A stretch of 64,000 nucleotides of DNA from Spizellomyces sp. 'palustris' (lineage: Eukaryota > Chytridiomycota > Chytridiomycetes > Spizellomycetales > Spizellomycetaceae). Below the pieces are notes generated by a model, which made no database searches, was not told the DNA's origin, and saw nothing but the letters and a program-made list of their open reading frames with translations. The translations under genes and the position numbers were made by a program. The stretch is from NCBI GenBank assembly GCA_006535965.1, contig QEAR01000001.1, positions 908,741-972,740 of the forward strand. Reading direction: 5' to 3'. Each line of letters opens with the position of its first letter. Position 1 is the first letter of the stretch. Positions 23,181 through 35,903 of this stretch are shown here, piece by piece.

Positions 23181-26100
23181 ATGAGTGAGGGTGCGGCCAT
23201 GCGAGAGTCGCTTTCGGCAATTAGTCGAGATGGAGATCCACACCAGCGACCGTCCATAGCATCGTATTATACGGACATGTCTTACACCCTTGCTCAACCC
23301 CTCCGAATTCGAACTAGTGCTCACTTTGAGGCAAGGGACTCGAACTGGACTGGATCGCCTTCGATGATATCAGCTCCGTCTGATTTTATGTCGGAGCCAC
23401 GGAGCTCACTTGCGACGTCCTTCACATACGATAAAGATGGGGAGCAGGCATATTTTGTGTTAATGCAGCAACAGCAACAGCAACAACCGGTAAACCCTAT
23501 CAGCGGCGGTATGACTGGATCTACACCAAAGCGATCTACCATCAAAACTGCCGCAAAGCAGAGGTCAAGGTCGCGACCCATGTCCCGAGTATCGGAAGAT
23601 GCTTCCGCGCTCAAAGGTACTCTTGGTGAACTGGGAATAGATACCGAGCTACATCCGACCAACGATCTAGAAACGAAGCAATATATAGCGAGCGCTCCTC
23701 ATCCAACCCGATATCGAGAAGCCCCAGGCAAGGAAAACGGTTCTGACAATAGCCAGCGCGACTCAGTTCTACCGTCTCCTAAATCGCAAAAGATCCCCGC
23801 TCTGAACTACTATTCACTGCCGTCTCCAAAGTTTGTTTCGATGGTGAATCTTACAGACGCAGCGCTCCCTAGTTATGCGGAAACGAGGTCATCGGCCTCG
23901 CTCGGAATGACACCAGTGAGCGCGCATGATGGCTTAAGCCCACCTATATCGCCGCCAAGTAGCGCTTTACTGCCTACTCCCTCTGTGTCTATAAATTCGC
24001 CGTCTGTGACCAACGGAACCGAGGCTAGTGCGAGCCAGAGCGATACAACCGTGGAGCCCAGAGGGAATGTGATGCGTTCTGTGATGCAGTCCTTGTTTCC
24101 ATCGTGTCCTGGGTCAATCTCTCCTGTTTTCTCAGGTCATTTGTATAAACTGGGGAAAAACAAGCGTTGGCAATGGCGGGTAAGACATTTCTCGACAGTT
24201 CAGAAACCCTGCTTCCTGTTGTTCTAACATTTGCTGGTTGCAGCTCCTTCGTTTTGATGGTGCCCTGTTAACATGCCTTGGCACTAGTAAAATAAAACTT
24301 CCCAGCAAAACAGCAGCCGTTTTGTCATCAACAACTAATACAACCTACATTCCTATCCCTAATGCTCAACCGATGCCTCTTCTCACAAGTGCTTTACTTG
24401 CGGACGAACATCATTCGTCGCTGACTACCGACGCAGGGTCGCCGGTGTCCAAATGGGTTCACCTTCCAAAGTGGACGATCCACATTGGGAGTGTAACGCA
24501 TATTTCTTTATTAAAGCGTACAAAGAATCGGCGAATGTACCAACCTGTCGATCTTCCTATAGATGGGACCTCACCGAAGAATACTCCAGCAGGTGATGAT
24601 GACAAGTCGGAGGCGGGCACAGAATCGGAACGTACCACGCCCGCGTGGTTCGGGAACGCCAAGAAATGTTTTGTTATCCGAACTAATGACGGGAAGAACT
24701 ATATCTTGCGGGCCAAGAAAAATGAAGACCTGGAACGATGGTTATTTGTACTTGTGGCCATGTGGAGGGTAGTGCGTGCTGGCATTGCTGATGGTAGCTC
24801 GCAACTCTCTCAGAGGCAATCGTTGTCGCTGGGTGGTGACATGTGGATGGATACTATCGGAAGAATTAGACGGCATGTTTCCTTTGTACCACCGCCGATT
24901 GAACATTCTGTAGAATATCCACAAGGGCGGCGAAGATCCTCTTCAGAACCTGCTGCAGTGGATACGCTAGCGATCATGTCATCATCTTCCTCTAAATCCG
25001 GGCGAATGTCGGTGGCAAGTAGCAGGCTCTCCGTGGACCATGCAGTGCGCCAATATCGGGAGTCCCAACAACGTCAAGCACCTCCACAAATCGCCTCTAT
25101 TCCCGAAGAAATGCCACCTTCTGCAAATGTCATGGACGACGATAAGTCATGGATACATGATGCAGATCTCGTCACCAGTGGAGCGCACATCACACCGATT
25201 GATGTTACATCGGAATCCGATGCAAAAGGCGATGGCGGTTCTTCACTACGCCCAATAACCGTTTTTAGCGTCACGATCATGCAGCAGTTGGATGATCTTG
25301 CTCGTGATCTTCGCGGTGCCCAGCAGCGACAACTGGACTTGGCCAAATTGGGGGTAAAGACCGGCATGGTTACGCTACCGTGGTACCCAGAAAGAAAGGA
25401 TTCGTTGCCTGAAGTCACTGGCGCTCCCAGAGTAGTCACTCACGGACGGCCTAGTAGCCGGAGAATGGAGGATGGACGTGGAGAACGCCGAAGCCCTGTC
25501 AAACAACATCAGCCAATGCGGGACCTAGGTCAAGCGCGTGACAGAGTTATAGAACACTCTGGGGAGGATGAGAGGCCGACGGAGCAACCTCAGGAACGCG
25601 GGCATCCACGTGAAGAGCAGCAACCCGAAGATCTTGACGATATCACGTACCCGCCGCGTGTAGAATCTAAAAACTCACATTTCCTGCGGGCAGGAAAAGG
25701 TAAAAGCAAGATCGCACAGAAAGGGTCTTCTGACGAGGACGTCGTCGCAACGCGTAAAAAAACCGTCGCTGCTTATCATCCCGATGACGCTGCCAATGCG
25801 CACCACGTAATGGTATCGGAAAACGGCACCACAAAGGCCGATTCACCACCTGTAACTGCAGCTACTATGCCAACTCAACCTATGAAACCTTCGCGACTAA
25901 AGACCCTCCAATCGACACCTACCATTACATGGGCTCCGCTCCCACCTTCCATCTCATCCGGCAACGGCGAAAGACGCGTTCCCCGTTCGTCAGCCTCCAT
26001 CTCAAAGGCTGTAGCAGATGCATGGCGATCGTCCTTGGCCAGTCTGATCGAACATGACAAAGGCGTCCGAGTATCGGTATCTGGGGAAGCTCCAGGTGAA

Positions 26101-26187
26101 CTTAGTTTAGATCGATGGATCGAAATGAGAAGGCGGCAGGTCGACTGGAGCCGAGTTGAGGTACGTGGCCGCCAGGAAACTATCTAA
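23181..26187 (+). CDS. PH-domain protein with long disordered regions
   Basis: Exons 23181-24179 and 24244-26187 (intron 24180-24243), 980 residues. The PH domain is cut by the intron: GHLYKLGKNKRWQWR at the end of exon 1 continues as LLRFDGALLTCLG in exon 2. It then has a long insert (about 350-470) before the last strands and the C-terminal helix NEDLERWLFVLVAMWRVV at about 490-508. PH domains bind phosphoinositides or proteins at membranes, so this is probably a membrane-recruited scaffold. The N-terminal 315 residues are Ser/Pro-rich with a run of glutamines at about 94-101. The C-terminal 470 are charged and disordered, ending in a short ordered stretch (ISKAVADAWRSSLASLIEHD). No catalytic domain was seen. 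Confidence 0.85.
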
Positions 26188-26901
26188 ATGGCCAGCTATA
26201 TTATTCTAGAACTGTTGCAGTAGCCACTGATCAAACAGTGCATCATTTGTTATCTTCGAGTAGGCAATGTATAGAACATTTTAATCTCTGTTGCAGCTTA
26301 GACCTATAAGTGTAGAATATTCTAGATGGAAATTGTAGGCGATTTCTCTATGTTTCAATTGTCTTCTTTCCGAATGTCTCGTAAATATGTGTGCGAATGT
26401 CACGAGAAGTCCGAATCTATATATCAAGATTATTTGGACCTCTGGGTACCAATAGTAATCCGCATTGGTCCAGTGGTTAGGATTCCGCGCTCTCACCGCG
26501 GCGGCCGGGGTTCGATTCCCCGATGCGGAATTGAGACCTTTCCTCCACTTGTAATTTTGGCGGTGGCTCTAATGGGTGTTAAGCAGAACTTCAAGAAACC
26601 ATTTCTGAGCTCAAAATTACGGTGACGTTAATCGGTATGTAGCTGTAAATGTGAGGGACCATGTTTTTGAGCTCAAACCAAATTTGAGGTAGATACCACC
26701 GTGGAAGGACGGTAGATTTCTTTCCAACAGTATGTTGTACATTCACACCAAGGAACAGACCTGAAAAAATATATATACATGTAAGACAATTTGGACTATC
26801 GCCTATTCTCCAATAATATGTCTACGCCTAATAGAATGTTTGACGCAACAGCACAAGAGGGTTCACCGGACAACCCGCAACAGAGTGACAACGACAGACT
26901 A
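26188..26901. other. region between convergent genes, containing a tRNA
   Basis: Apart from the tRNA-Glu gene at 26459-26530, this stretch is AT-rich and shows no supported protein gene. The 99-codon frame covering the tRNA is an artefact of the tRNA sequence. Confidence 0.5.
26459..26530 (+). tRNA. trnE(CUC): tRNA-Glu (anticodon CTC)
   Basis: A 72-nt cloverleaf. The acceptor stem TCCGCAT pairs with ATGCGGA, followed by discriminator A. Anticodon stem CCGCG/CGCGG with anticodon CTC at 26492-26494. T-arm CCGGGGTTCGATTCCCCG carries the B-box GGTTCGATTCC, and TGGTCCAGTGG is the A-box. No intron. The first T-run downstream that could stop RNA polymerase III is at about 26555. Confidence 0.97.
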
Positions 26902-29900
26902 TCAAGTTCCGCCTAGATTCAGCTTACTCACAACCCCTTCCATTAACGAGCTGTGGTCTCGATGTGTGAAGACGACATTCTGTGGTACGTGTTGTGAATC
27001 TTGCATTTGCGTTGACACTTCATGTCCAAGAATGGAAGAGGGAATTTGCTTGTCTGCGGCGATGGTCGTGGGGATCGCCATAGAGGAGTATGGAGTGGAT
27101 AAAAGTAATTCTGAACCTTGCGGTATCGTCATCGATGGTATGGCAGAAGACATATGTGTAACTGAGGAAGACGAAGCGTCGGCTTCTTTTGAGCTCGGCA
27201 GTATGGGTGCATCCAACGCGGCTTGGGTGATCAGGATAGGATGCTCAGTCTCGATCGTGGCGGGCATGCCACAAGTCGACGTTAGCCGCATGTCCTCCGC
27301 TTGCGAAACTGATGTCGCGCCCCGTCGAGATATATCGAGTTGAGGTACATGAGAGCCGAAAGCATCACTTTGCTCAGACACCGGCGAGCTTACTGGAATC
27401 AAAGACGATGCTCCCAGGTCGGTGTAGTGTTCATGACGACGGTCAGTTGAGAATGAATTCGAGTGCTGCTGATGAAGATTGATCGAGGACATTAACTGTG
27501 CTTGTTCGGCGGATTGAAGGACTTGTAAAGTCGCCAACCCCGTAGGCTGCTGCCCAACTGGTGCCTGTTGCTGCTGATGCTGGTGGAGATGTCCAGAATC
27601 GGAAGTAACTTCCAAAGCGGTCTGTTGCTGTTGAATGGCATCAGCGGCTGGAGATGATTGAAGCGGCTGCTGGCCTTGCAATTCCATGGCCAGAATCATC
27701 TGATTATGTTGCTGTTGATGTTGAAGATGTGCCACCATCAGAGAGAGCTGTTCCTGTTGGCGAAGCTGCTCTGCTGCAATTGAGCTCTGCTGGTGTTGTT
27801 GGGCTTGCAACTGAGCAGCTTCTGCGATCTCACGCTGTTGATGTTCTTCCTGCTGACATTGTTGCTGCTGCTGTTCTTGGTGTTGTTGTTGTTGTTGTTG
27901 CTGCTGCTGGACGTGGGCTACAACTGGCATTAACGGTAGCTGTTGCTCGCGTTGAATCTGTACCGTAGCAGCGACTTCCCTTTCTTCCTGCCGTCTATGT
28001 AATTCAGCCATTGCTACGATCGCATGCCGTTCTTCTTCCTGCTGCTGAAGGTGTACCGCAGTCATCTCATCAAGTGACAGTTGTGGAAGCTCGGTAGATA
28101 GTGCAATAACGTTCTGGTGCTGACGGAGCTCAGCCGCGGCAGTAATAGCGTGTTGCTCGGGTTCTAGGACTTTAACCGCTGGCAAAACCTGATTGGGCTG
28201 TTGCTGGCATTGTTGATGCTGCAGTTCCAGTTGCTGTAGATTAGCAGCTTCTGCCAGCTGTTGTTGGTGTCGCTGCATGTTTGCAGCTTCTACCAACTGT
28301 TGCTGTTGTCTCTGCATGTTTGCAACGTCTACCAATTGTTGCTGTTGTCGCTGTGCGTTCACAGCTTCTGCCAACTGTTGCTGTTGTCTCTGAATATTTA
28401 CAGCTTCTACGAATTGTTGCTGTTGTCGCTGTACGTTCACAGCTTCCGCTATCTGTTGCTGCTGTCGCTGCATGTTGGCAACTTCTACCAACTGTTGCTG
28501 TTGTCTCTGAATGTTTGCAGCTTCTACAAATTGTTGCTGTTGACGCTGTACGTTCATAGCTTCTGCCAACTGTTGCTGGTGTTGCTGTATCGTCGCAGCT
28601 TCTGCCCACTGTTGCTGATGTCGCTGTATATTCGCGATCGCGGCTTCGTCCAACAGTTGTTGCTGCCGCTCAAAGGTCGCGGCCGCCTCGCGTGCGTGTT
28701 GTTGATCCTGGGGTGGTTGCTGTTCGATGTTCCGATGATTGGCCAATTGATATTGCTGTAGGTCAAAACCAGCTGTGGACGACGGCATTTGCTGATGGTG
28801 CTCCTGCATGCGCGGATTTCCCAACAGATTCTGTTCCTGGTTGAAGCCATTGACCGCGGTCCTCTGTTGTTGCTCCAGGATATGCTGCTGTTGAATGTGT
28901 GCTTCCTCTGCCTGTTGAATGTGTGCTTCCTCTGCCAATTGGGACTGCCGCTGATCAAATGCTGCCGCGGCGGCCTTCATGTGCAGTTGCTGATCGTGAA
29001 GGTGTTGTTGGTGATGAGCTTCAACCAACCGGCTATGTTGTCGCTCATATGCTGCCGTGGCCTCATTGATGTGCTGTTGCTGATGGTGCAGATGTTGTTG
29101 CTGACTATTGGCCGCCTCAACTAACTGGCTTTGTTGTCGCTCATATGCTGCATTGATGTGCTGTTGCTGATCCTGTAGAAGTTGTTGCTGACTATTAGCC
29201 GCCTCAACCAGCTGGTTTTGCTGTCGCTCATATGCTGCAACAACGGCCGCATTCATTTGGCGTTGCTGTTCGTGAAGGTGTTGCTGCTGACTCTCTGAAG
29301 GACCTGCCAGCTGGTGTTGTTGTCGTTCAAATACCGAAATAGCGAAGTCCTTTTGATGTTGGCTTTCGCGGAGGCACTGTTGCTGGATATCTGCGGTTCC
29401 TGCCACGTGGCTCTGCATTTCAACGGCCATATTCGTGTGTTCTTGCTGAATACCTGCGGCTTTCAACAGCTGGTTCTTCTGCTGTTCAAACGATCCGTCT
29501 AATACCATCATCTGCTGTGGTTCTTCCTGAAGCTGCGCCACCATCCCAGTCACCGCGTTCTGCTGCTGATGTTCAGCGGCCGTTGCGGCTGCCATCATCA
29601 CATGTTGTTGATCTCGAACGTCAGCCGTTATCAACAGGTTCTGGCTTTGCCCCTGCTGACATCCTGTGCCTCCCGATGATGCAAAATCGGTCACCACCGG
29701 AGTTTCAACAAGACCAGTCACAGCAGTAGCATGCCCTTCCAGTATGTGCTGCGGAAGGTTTCCTCCCCTATCACCATTCCGCTCGTCGGAAAAGTACGGT
29801 TGGGATTGTGGTGTTACGCTGTCGCCCGGCGGCGCTGTGAGGGCAGTCGTTAGGGCGGACGTGGGATTGTTGGACGTCGTTTCCGTTTGAGATCGATGTA

Positions 29901-31505
29901 AATCATTTGCAAATATCGTGCGCACGGAGGATACGGGCTTCGGTCGTGGAGATATGTCAACCGATATCGCGGGCGATGGGAGTGCAGCTGCTTGTGGCGG
30001 CTGAATGCTCACTGTTTTATTCGATGATGACGAAGAGGAGAGTTCAGAATTCCCCCTGTATGGATTCAACGGAGCCTGATCTCCACTAGTCGGTTTGGCC
30101 GTCGTGGCCGCGGTTGAATGTGGCAAAGACTGAGTCAAATCTAGTGGCAGTTGATCCATTTGAGGTGCGGCCCCATTCCCCAGAATGGGCATGCCAATCG
30201 AATGCTGAGGCGGCGGTACATAGTTGGATGGAAGTACTGACGGCGGTGTAGGTAGGGTGGATGATTGCAAGCAGGTATCGTTCGGTTGAGCGGGTGTAGT
30301 TTGCTGATGAGAATTGACCGTAGGCACTTCATGCCCACGTGACATATCTACTGGTAGCAGTGTCAAGGGTGCCCCTTCAGCCAACTGTCCCGTTTCCATA
30401 TGTGATGGCTGGTCCTTTTCAGGTAGCTGTTGCACGGTTTGTGGGAACAGCTGAGGAACATGGGTCTTCTGGTCGTCGGCCAGGTGATCAACCTGCCCTG
30501 AACAGGCATACAATCGACTCTTCGAGCTCATATGACGTTTCAAGGCGTCGGCACGGGCGAACGGCTTTTTGCATCTCGGACATGAATGCAATTTGGCAGC
30601 TCCATGCATAGTCCGGTTGTGTCTCTGTAAATCTTGCCTCCGTCTTGTAACACAACTAATGTGAGCCCTAAAACCTGTCGTTACGATTATATCCCTGCAA
30701 CTTACCGAAACTTTGCGTCGCATTGATCGCAAGGAAATGGTCGCATTCCTGTATGAACGTCTGTATGACTCTTCAAATTTTGCAAACGGGTGAATCGTTT
30801 ATTGCATCCAGGGTGAGTGCACTTGAACGCCTTCGCTGCCCCTTTCTCACAGTGCACAGAATTCGAGACCGTTGTATCATAGAGAACTCCAAAAGGCGAG
30901 GAGTTGGATGGGACAACATCGGAAGCTGTTGATACAGTAACCGAAGGAACGGATGGTGAGCTGTTCGTCATAGGGGTAGGAGGTGGGGATGGTAGCTCCT
31001 GTCGCTGTTCAAGCTGTATCTCTAGGCGACAAGAGTTACCGGCCGCACCTGTGTGTTCAAAATGATGCGCTTGTCGATGTGGTGGAGTTTGCTGAGCCGA
31101 TATTGCAGCAAACGCAACTTGAGCTTGCTGAAGCAGTTGCGTCGCAGACTGGCCTGTCGTAGCTGACGCAGCCTGCAATGCTAGCGCCAGTGGTATGTTC
31201 ACCGTTACAGGAACATAGCCATTCAAACTCGAGGCTGGAGCAGTCCACGTTTGCGGTACTCCGCGTTGATCTGCTTGTGTAGTCGCGGTTAACTGCAGCG
31301 GGCTTGCTGTGGTCATTGACTTTGTATTCCCTTCAGACACCCGAACGAGAACAGATCCAAGAAGTGAATCCGCTGCAGCTGCTGCGGCGGCAGCGGCAGC
31401 TGCGCTATTAGAGTTTATAATGTCTTGTATTCGCACAGCCGGCCCGCCAGCACTTGAACCGCTGGGGACATATTTGGTGGCAGACGAAGGTTCCACGTGC
31501 GGCAT
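26902..31505 (-). CDS. glutamine-rich C2H2 zinc-finger transcription factor
   Basis: Exons 31505-30706 and 30643-26902 (intron 30705-30644), 1513 residues. Three adjacent fingers lie at about 229-313: CTHPGC...H...H, CDQCDAKFRRRQDLQRH..H, and a third of C2HC form (CPRCKKPFARADALKRH...C). The acceptor TTACAAG at 30650-30644 was chosen over the earlier ATTAG because only it gives the correct F-X5-L spacing in finger 2. This finger set resembles the fungal Crz1/Msn2-like C2H2 group; the target genes are unknown. An alanine run lies near residue 35. From about residue 640 the protein is dominated by glutamine, with two families of tandem repeats (13-residue and about 29-residue units) and plain polyQ, likely an activation or condensate-forming region. 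Confidence 0.9.
27840..27915 (-). repeat. CAG/CAA microsatellite (polyglutamine)
   Basis: Runs of TTG/CTG triplets on the plus strand encode QQQQQQQQ with few interruptions in the C2H2 factor. Triplet tracts of this kind are prone to length change. Confidence 0.85.
28238..28640 (-). repeat. 39-bp coding minisatellite, about 10 units
   Basis: About ten direct copies of a 39-bp unit encode the 13-residue consensus [AV]EAxNxQRQQQQL. Units differ mostly by single bases, and the reading frame is never broken. Because the period is a multiple of three, long spurious ORFs appear in the other frames, on both strands. Confidence 0.92.
28930..29330 (-). repeat. second coding repeat, units of about 29 residues
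   Basis: Four or more diverged copies with the core AAYERQQxQLVEAANSQQQ followed by HLHxQQQHxN. It lies upstream (N-terminal in the protein) of the 39-bp array and is more diverged, so probably older. Confidence 0.75.
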
Positions 31506-31996
31506 GTGGACGGTGGGAGGGACGAGATATCACCGTTGCTCACGCTGCTGGTCCAGCAGCATGCAGGCGTTTCTGCCTTGAAGCGATAACCCCGACCGAA
31601 TCGCAATGCGACGGCCCGGTGCAACGGAGGGCTGGATCGCGGGAGTGACGAGAATGTGGACAGCTCAAGGGAGGTCGGAGGTCACGCTTAGACAACGCAA
31701 GGTGGGCGCTGAGTCCATGACGGGGAGAAAGCAGGCGCGAAAGAAAAAAATTTAATGAAAACTCCGCCGCTGCATCGCCGTTTCCATGTAAGTGCAATAT
31801 GTCTTTTTTGGGTCATATTGCTACACATGAGTATAAACAAATGCTTTCTGACTATTCAGGGCTGGCCATCAGTACTTTCGCGGCATGTGTGGTTGATCAA
31901 TATGTTACAGCAATGAAACTATGTACATTAATAGAGGGGAAAGCTTCGATGCATACCAATGATGCATGTCGGTCCCATATCTCAACACAAACCAAG
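31506..31996. other. intergenic region (promoter of the glutamine-rich factor)
   Basis: 491 bp between the start of the C2H2 factor and the end of the peptidase gene on the same strand. A long A/T tract at about 31740-31755 is the only notable signal. Confidence 0.4.
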
Positions 31997-34900
31997 TCAG
32001 AGATATCTCCCTAACCACCAAAACATCAATGTTTCAAAGTGCTCCACAACAGTCGGCTGTCGCAATCCATGCCGTTCTGAAGGGTACACTTGAACTTGAT
32101 GTGGTTTCGAGTGCTTGACAAGTGCTGATATGAGAACTTCAGTGTTTTTAAAGTGGACGTTTTCATCTTGAAGCCCGTGTACAATGAGGAGACGGTTCTC
32201 ACTGTTGCGTTGTTGAAGGGATTTATGAGCAGTGATCTTCTACGCAAAATAGGGATAATAATCTTTACCTATCTGGAAATCCTTCCACCCACTCCACCAC
32301 CCGTCCATTACGGTATCCTTCCTCGTTCTCTTCAGGCAACCCCATGTACCGTTCAGTATATGCAGTGTCATACAGTTCCCAGCAAGTCACCGGTGCACCT
32401 GAAAGGCACATATTGATAATGGTGGGAAACTGAGCTAGTGCCATGAGAGCCAGATAACCGCCTGTTGAAGGAAAGATTAAAATGTAAATACCAAGTTAAT
32501 CGAGGTGGGTCAACCTACCATAGCTCCACCCTGTAACTGCAATTCTCTCTAAATCCAAACAGCAATGTTTCCCCCACTTTCCCCGCAAGATTCCTTCTTT
32601 CACTTCAGTCCAAGCTTTTGCCAGATCCCCAAACGGCAGGTCAAAATCTCCTAGATGCATTGGGTCGGGATTATCACGAATCGCAAGGTACATGAGCGCC
32701 TCAATCTGATCCCGCAATTCTACAGTTCCCATCTTATGGCGGAGAGCAGACTCGTATTTTAGCCCGCGATCAGCGGAACCTCGACCATCAACGAGGAGTA
32801 CACAAAACCCAAGCTTCAGGGCCAAGAATACACGTGTGAATTTTGGGTGCTTGTAATCGTTGGTTACAACCTATCATGGACAAAGGTAGGAGATACGTTC
32901 TGTGAGCAGAGTACTATGACAGCTGAAGACGACATAACTACCTGGACATTCGGACCCCCATAAACCCGCAGAAGCGTAGGGTATCGTTGCCCTTCGCGGT
33001 AATTATCTGGCCTGTAGAGTAGCCCATAGGTCTCTACACCTAGGAACCCAAAGAAGGTACGTCTTAGCCTGGAAACTTGACACGCTCACTTTGTAAAATG
33101 TCGGTCAACCAACCTTCGCTGTTAAAAAAGGAGAAGACTTCAGGGACTGGTAACCGTGCCAATTCCTGAGGATTGAAGTCCTTGCTGAGAGGGAATTCGA
33201 CATCCCGGGGTCTTGCCCATGCCAAGGTTTCCAGTAACACGTCGTGCACGTCTGGTTTGCGGTTATCTGCAGTCTCATTACTACTCAAAATCCTCCCAAT
33301 GTCACACCTTGGAATATCCGCAAAGCTACTCCACACATTAACAACCCAAGTACATGTTTCGTCCATTTTGACACAGTGCGAAGCCCCCAAAGGTGTTAGA
33401 CGCTTGATGGGCACCCGGTCGGAGGCTGTTGGTAATGGAGGCTCATCCAAAGCACACACATACAAATGGGTTTCCAGTACAATATCTTTCTTTCCAGAAA
33501 AATACACCAGACGATTTTGGGGGTCAACAGCAATAGGGTGGTCAAGCACAGCCCATTCGCCAAATGTGAGTTGTGAGAGACAGGTATCAGGGTATATAAC
33601 GGAGGTTGTATTTCGAGAATCATCAGAAGGCGACGCCATATTCGCGCAGGTGCCTCGATAAAGATGTCTCCATCCTGTACGCTCGCTCGCCCATATAAAT
33701 TCCGTTTTTCCAGTGTCAACGCTAGGGAAGAAGTTCGTAATATCCGTAACATTAATCCACACTTCCGATATTTCATCAACCAGGACCTGTATTCGGTGTT
33801 GAAATGGAAAAGAGCCACGTTTGTAGTCCGCATAGTCCGCGTCGGACATGAACAGGGCTATCGGGACATAGATAAGAGCGGTGCGTGTTTGAGTACGGTT
33901 GAGGATTTGGATCCAAACGCTAATCATTATTCCACAAGCATTCGTAAATATTTCGATGGCCTCATCATTCTCCAAGGTTCGAGCACCTACCCTTGGCCAT
34001 CGGGGGTCCATCCGATTCTCGGGATGTACTCCATCCACGGAAACGCTCGTTTTAAAGCGAACTGTCCGCGCAACCTTCGGTCCACAATCTTTGAGATGGT
34101 GGGCTGAATCCCGCAAAAGATGAGTCCACCGCGCGACAATCTAATCACAGAACTGTCTTACATGCTCTTTCCCAGTCCTCACAAACTCTATCATGCGCGG
34201 CTCACCAACAACATTAGGTTTTCCAGCTCGAGGATATCGATACTCATCCACATCTCCATCGAGACCTGGCCGAGGCAGGTATATAACCTCAACATCCGTA
34301 TGATCTGTGCAAATGTATAGAATCCGCTCTACATCACCATGTGTATCCGGTTCGGAATGTCCGCAACCACTAGGACGCCACCAATATCCAGTGAACCTTC
34401 GAAACTCTTCTTGCATAATGTACTCCGCAAGTCCATTCGACACCTCTGGACGGTCGCTCCAAGTCAAACGATACTCTGTCCCGTTCAACGTAGCTACATA
34501 CAGATCTCTATCTCTTACAAAGGATATGAGATCGTTACGTCTTCCGCCTATCTTAGGATCTATACGTAAAGATCCAGGCACTGGGTCTGGTACTTCAAGA
34601 GGTTCAAAATCAGAGATATCGATACCGACCTTCCCAACATACAAACGTGTCCCATATGAAAACAAGATCGTGCTCTCTATCTCCTCGTCTCCTTCAACTC
34701 CAGGCAACGCTGGAGCAAAATGGCAGGAAGTGATACCTTGAATGGAAATACGCTTTCGCTCCTTCATCAACTGTTCTTCCTTTGGAAGGGAGGAGTGAAA
34801 TGCAGGTGCGTGGGACGTCAGCCAGTCATGCGTAATTAAGGGGATCCACTCAGCGACGGAAATCTTCTTTCGCTTGGATTCGCGATTTGGGTATAACACA

Positions 34901-35411
34901 GCAGATGTGTCGTGGCGGGCGGGGCTCATCGGGTATTGTGCGTCAGCTTCTAACAGGGCAACGCAGAAAAATCTTCAGATTAGGAAAAATCCACTCGTTC
35001 CCTTCTCCATTACATACCATTTGGTTTGCTGACGTATTGTTTTGATCTTCTTGGTCTCGATGGTCTCCGGGCGGATGGCAGGTCGACTGCAAATAATGAC
35101 ATGTATTTCCCCAATCCCACTCCTTTCCCGCCTGCCTCTTGCTCAGAGCGATTAGCATGCCTTCGAGGTGATCCCAAACTCTCAAAGGGCAAGCCAAGTC
35201 GGTTGTAATCTCCTGGAGGGCCAGCAACACTCGGGGACGCTTTTGACCGCCGACTAACTGCTCGTCGTTCGCTTCCAAGAAAATACAGGCGGTGGTGCTT
35301 TTGATCGAAACAGAAATCCCGTTGGTAAGGATATGAGTATGCAGATTGCGTTGAGTGGAAAGAGCGAACTTTGGTTCGAACTGTATCCCACGACGGGGTT
35401 GGCGACGACAT
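31997..35411 (-). CDS. dipeptidyl peptidase IV family serine peptidase (S9B), DPP8/9-like
   Basis: Expected to cleave Xaa-Pro dipeptides from N-termini. Eight exons: 35411-35018, 34949-34162, 34103-33991, 33919-33090, 33039-32942, 32870-32519, 32461-32269 and 32201-31997, giving 990 residues. The beta-propeller domain contains YRYPRAG, FPWMEYIPRIGWTPDG (restored only by splicing 34161-34104 and 33990-33920) and WINVTDITNFFP. The alpha/beta-hydrolase domain has VYGGPNVQVV, VDGRGSADRG and GWSYGG, the last split by an intron. The triad is Ser857, Asp935 (GLQDENVHF) and His967 (ERHGLR). The spacings of 78 and 110 equal those of human DPP4 (630/708/740). No signal peptide or membrane span was seen, so it is probably cytosolic like DPP8/9. 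The ATG at 35411 is the first in frame. The 50-nt intron 33089-33040 is the shortest in the window. Confidence 0.93.
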
Positions 35412-35831
35412 GATGAATGGTGCAGAATTCGCGCGGAGGAGAAAGGATGCCTCAGTGCGGAAGATACTCAAGTTAATCCACACCACCTCAGCAACGAGAA
35501 ACGGGATGCTCTAGCAACCGCACAAGTAACCCTGACCTGCCAAACAAAACGCAAAACAGAGGCAACAGTGCTTTGGATAATCCGAGTCAGGCGATCATGT
35601 CATCCAGTTGTAATTCATTAATGGCTGCTTGATATCACGTGCTAGAGGGAACTTTAGAACTTTCATCAACAGTCTCCAGTGAGCAAACACATTTGTGCGG
35701 ACACTGCATCCGTCTGATACTGATGAAGAGAACATGCGCAAAATTACAGCACAAACTCCTTTATACGATTGCTGGCTGTTTGCCGATACATGTTACAAAT
35801 GTATATTTCCTTGTTATCCACAAATTCACAA
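35412..35831. other. intergenic region
   Basis: Upstream region of the peptidase gene, up to the tRNA-Gly. No TATA box or other gene was recognised. Confidence 0.35.
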
Positions 35832-35903
35832 GCAACCATAGTGCAGTGGTTAACATACCTGCCTTCCAAGCAGGTGGCCCGGGTTCGAATCCCGGTGGTT
35901 GCA
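35832..35903 (+). tRNA. trnG(UCC): tRNA-Gly (anticodon TCC), copy 1
   Basis: A 72-nt cloverleaf. Acceptor stem GCAACCA/TGGTTGC plus discriminator A. Anticodon stem CCTGC/GCAGG with TCC at 35865-35867. T-arm CCCGGGTTCGAATCCCGG. A T5 run about 20 nt downstream (about 35924) is a likely Pol III terminator. Identical over all 72 nt to the copies at 45260 and 47933. Confidence 0.97.

Noticed and set aside
26326-26625. Open frame running through the tRNA-Glu gene
   Set aside because: It is only open because the tRNA sequence lacks stops; the same peptide recurs at the second tRNA-Glu copy.
28238-28640. CRISPR-like regular repeat
   Set aside because: The units are contiguous and coding, with no unique spacers, and the genome is eukaryotic.
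28261-28761. Long open frame on the plus strand through the repeat array
   Set aside because: The 39-bp period is a multiple of three, so any frame lacking a stop in one unit stays open; the product is a meaningless Leu-rich repeat.
30644-30705. Earlier acceptor (ATTAG) for the intron in the glutamine-rich factor
   Set aside because: It would insert four residues and break the C2H2 spacing of finger 2.
34141-34161. A 21-nt intron in the peptidase gene (GTAAGA to GATTAG)
   Set aside because: Far too short to splice. The acceptor at 34104 gives the family block FPWMEYIPRIGW instead.
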